Positions 5,828-6,754 of a stretch of 6,754 bases of DNA are shown here, piece after piece. How positions within the stretch are numbered: position 1 is the first letter of the stretch; each line of letters opens with the position of its first letter. This DNA comes from an uncultured Hungatella sp. (GTDB lineage Bacteria > Bacillota > Clostridia > Lachnospirales > Lachnospiraceae). Below the pieces are notes generated by a model. It searched no databases and had not been told where the DNA came from. It worked only from the letters and a program-made list of their open reading frames with translations. The stretch lies in assembly GCA_959018155.1 (NCBI GenBank), contig CAUEKH010000137.1:1-6754 (forward strand). Reading direction: 5' to 3'. Made by a program: the position numbers and the translations under genes.

Positions 5828-6754
5828 ATGAAAAGAGGAGTAGATCCCGCCAGTGTTCCATCGAGAACCTTATATACAGGCACTAAGATGCCCGCCATCG
5901 GGCTCGGAACGTTCGGCTCTGATAAATATTCAGCGGAGGAGGTGGCGCAGGCCGTATACGGCGCTGTGTGCTGCGGTTACCGTCTGATTGACTGTGCTTC
6001 TGTCTATCAGAATGAGGACCGTATCGGCGAAGTGTTAAACCGCCTGTTCCAGGAAAGCGTTGTGACGCGCGAAGAACTGTTCATTACCAGCAAGGTCTGG
6101 AACGATATGCACGGCGAGGGGGAAGTTATAGAATCATGCAGGAAAAGTCTGGAAGACTTAAAACTTGATTATCTCGATCTGTACATGGTGCACTGGCCAT
6201 TTCCGAACTACCACGCACCGGGCTGCGACGGAGATTCCAGAAACCCGGATTCCCGCCCATTCTCTGTGGAGGAATACATGGGGGTGTGGAGACAGTGTGA
6301 ACAGCTGGTGGAAGAAGGACTGGTAAAACAGATTGGAATGTCCAATATGACAATCAGAAAGCTGGAAGAAGTGCTTCCTCTCTGCAAAATAAAACCCGCC
6401 GCCATCGAGATGGAACTTCATCCTGCTTTCCAGCAGCCGGAGTTATTTGACTATGTGACGGCCCGCGGCATCGTCCCCATAGGATTCTGCCCAATCGGTT
6501 CCCCGTCCCGCCCGGAACGCGACAGGACTCCCGACGATGTGGCAGCCACCGAGATGCCTGAAATCATCGAGATTGCAAAAGCCCACGCGATTCATCCGGC
6601 TGTGGTCTGCTTAAAATGGGCCGTCCAGAGAGGAGAAGTCCCGATCCCGTTCTCTGTCAAGGAACCGCAGTATATCAGCAATCTTCAGGCAGTCACAGAA
6701 GACCCGCTGACAGAGGAAGAGATGGAAAAAATCCGTCTGGCCGACCGAAACTGC
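5828..6754 (+). CDS. Aldo/keto reductase, 3' end beyond window
   Basis: Aldo/keto reductases are soluble (alpha/beta)8-barrel enzymes that reduce aldehydes and ketones, including sugars, with NAD(P)H. The reading frame is open from ATG 5828 to the last base (309 residues visible, close to the full family length), so only a short C-terminal part should be missing. AGGAGG (5816-5821) lies 6 nt before the start. Seen in order: MPAIGLGTFG (21-30), LIDCASVYQNE (53-63) with Asp55 and Tyr60, FITSKVWN (85-92) with Lys89, LYMVHWP (118-124) with His122, QIGMSN (168-173), and IEMELHP (193-199). The full catalytic tetrad is present. The usual cofactor motif IPKSxxxxRIxEN reads IPFSVKEPQYISNL (273-286): the Lys and Arg that commonly hold the NADPH 2'-phosphate are Phe275 and Tyr282. 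This hints at NADH use or altered cofactor binding. The gene lies divergent from the AraC fragment. Its substrate cannot be told from sequence. Confidence 0.93.
   Translation, partial: MKRGVDPASVPSRTLYTGTKMPAIGLGTFGSDKYSAEEVAQAVYGAVCCGYRLIDCASVYQNEDRIGEVLNRLFQESVVTREELFITSKVWNDMHGEGEVIESCRKSLEDLKLDYLDLYMVHWPFPNYHAPGCDGDSRNPDSRPFSVEEYMGVWRQCEQLVEEGLVKQIGMSNMTIRKLEEVLPLCKIKPAAIEMELHPAFQQPELFDYVTARGIVPIGFCPIGSPSRPERDRTPDDVAATEMPEIIEIAKAHAIHPAVVCLKWAVQRGEVPIPFSVKEPQYISNLQAVTEDPLTEEEMEKIRLADRNC

Noticed and set aside
5592..5898. Overlapping - strand frames (5592-5861 and 5710-5898) as a possible missing N-terminal sensor domain of the AraC gene
   Set aside because: The translations show no AraC sensor-domain features. 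One merely contains a hydrophobic run produced by reading the reductase promoter and ribosome binding site backwards.

Overview
The window looks like low-to-mid-GC Firmicutes DNA, most likely from a gut Lachnospiraceae-type clostridium. The evidence is the gene order rpsK-rpsD-rpoA-rplQ, strong AGGAGG ribosome binding sites with frequent GTG starts, the sequences of S4, RpoA and an enlarged L17, and a neighbouring glycan-degradation gene. This assignment is inference from sequence resemblance; no search was run.

Layout. Positions 1-2621 hold the distal end of the ribosomal protein 'alpha' operon, all on the + strand: the 3' part of rpsK (S11), then complete rpsD (S4), rpoA (RNA polymerase alpha) and rplQ (L17). 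The rpsK-rpsD gap is short (16 nt). The rpsD-rpoA gap (109 nt) contains a perfect 10-bp hairpin without a T-tract, and the rpoA-rplQ gap is 151 nt. The longest open frames of rpoA and rplQ extend upstream of the true starts; family N-termini and ribosome binding sites place the starts at 965 and 2085. The operon ends in a strong intrinsic terminator (2669-2707), followed at once by a second hairpin with a short T-run (2716-2752).

Positions 2708-6754 are an accessory metabolic region of higher GC. A probable promoter (-10 TATAAT at 2858) precedes a cytoplasmic GH95-family alpha-L-fucosidase-like enzyme (2925-5366) with all four expected catalytic residues. Convergent to it on the - strand is a 97-residue AraC-type DNA-binding domain (5420-5713) that lacks a sensor domain and even the first helix of the usual DNA-binding unit, so it is probably a remnant. 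An 18-bp hairpin lies between the two and can serve as a shared terminator. Divergent from the AraC fragment is an aldo/keto reductase (5828 to the window end, 3' incomplete) with an extended -10 promoter and candidate palindromic operators.

How the genes relate: the first block is housekeeping translation and transcription machinery. The fucosidase and the reductase could both serve sugar metabolism, but nothing in the window directly links their substrates, and they are on separate transcripts. I see no phage, CRISPR, transposon, tRNA or rRNA features and no convincing novel multi-gene system. The points most worth checking are the truncated AraC domain, the unusual cofactor loop of the reductase, the L17 insertion and the non-terminator hairpin upstream of rpoA.
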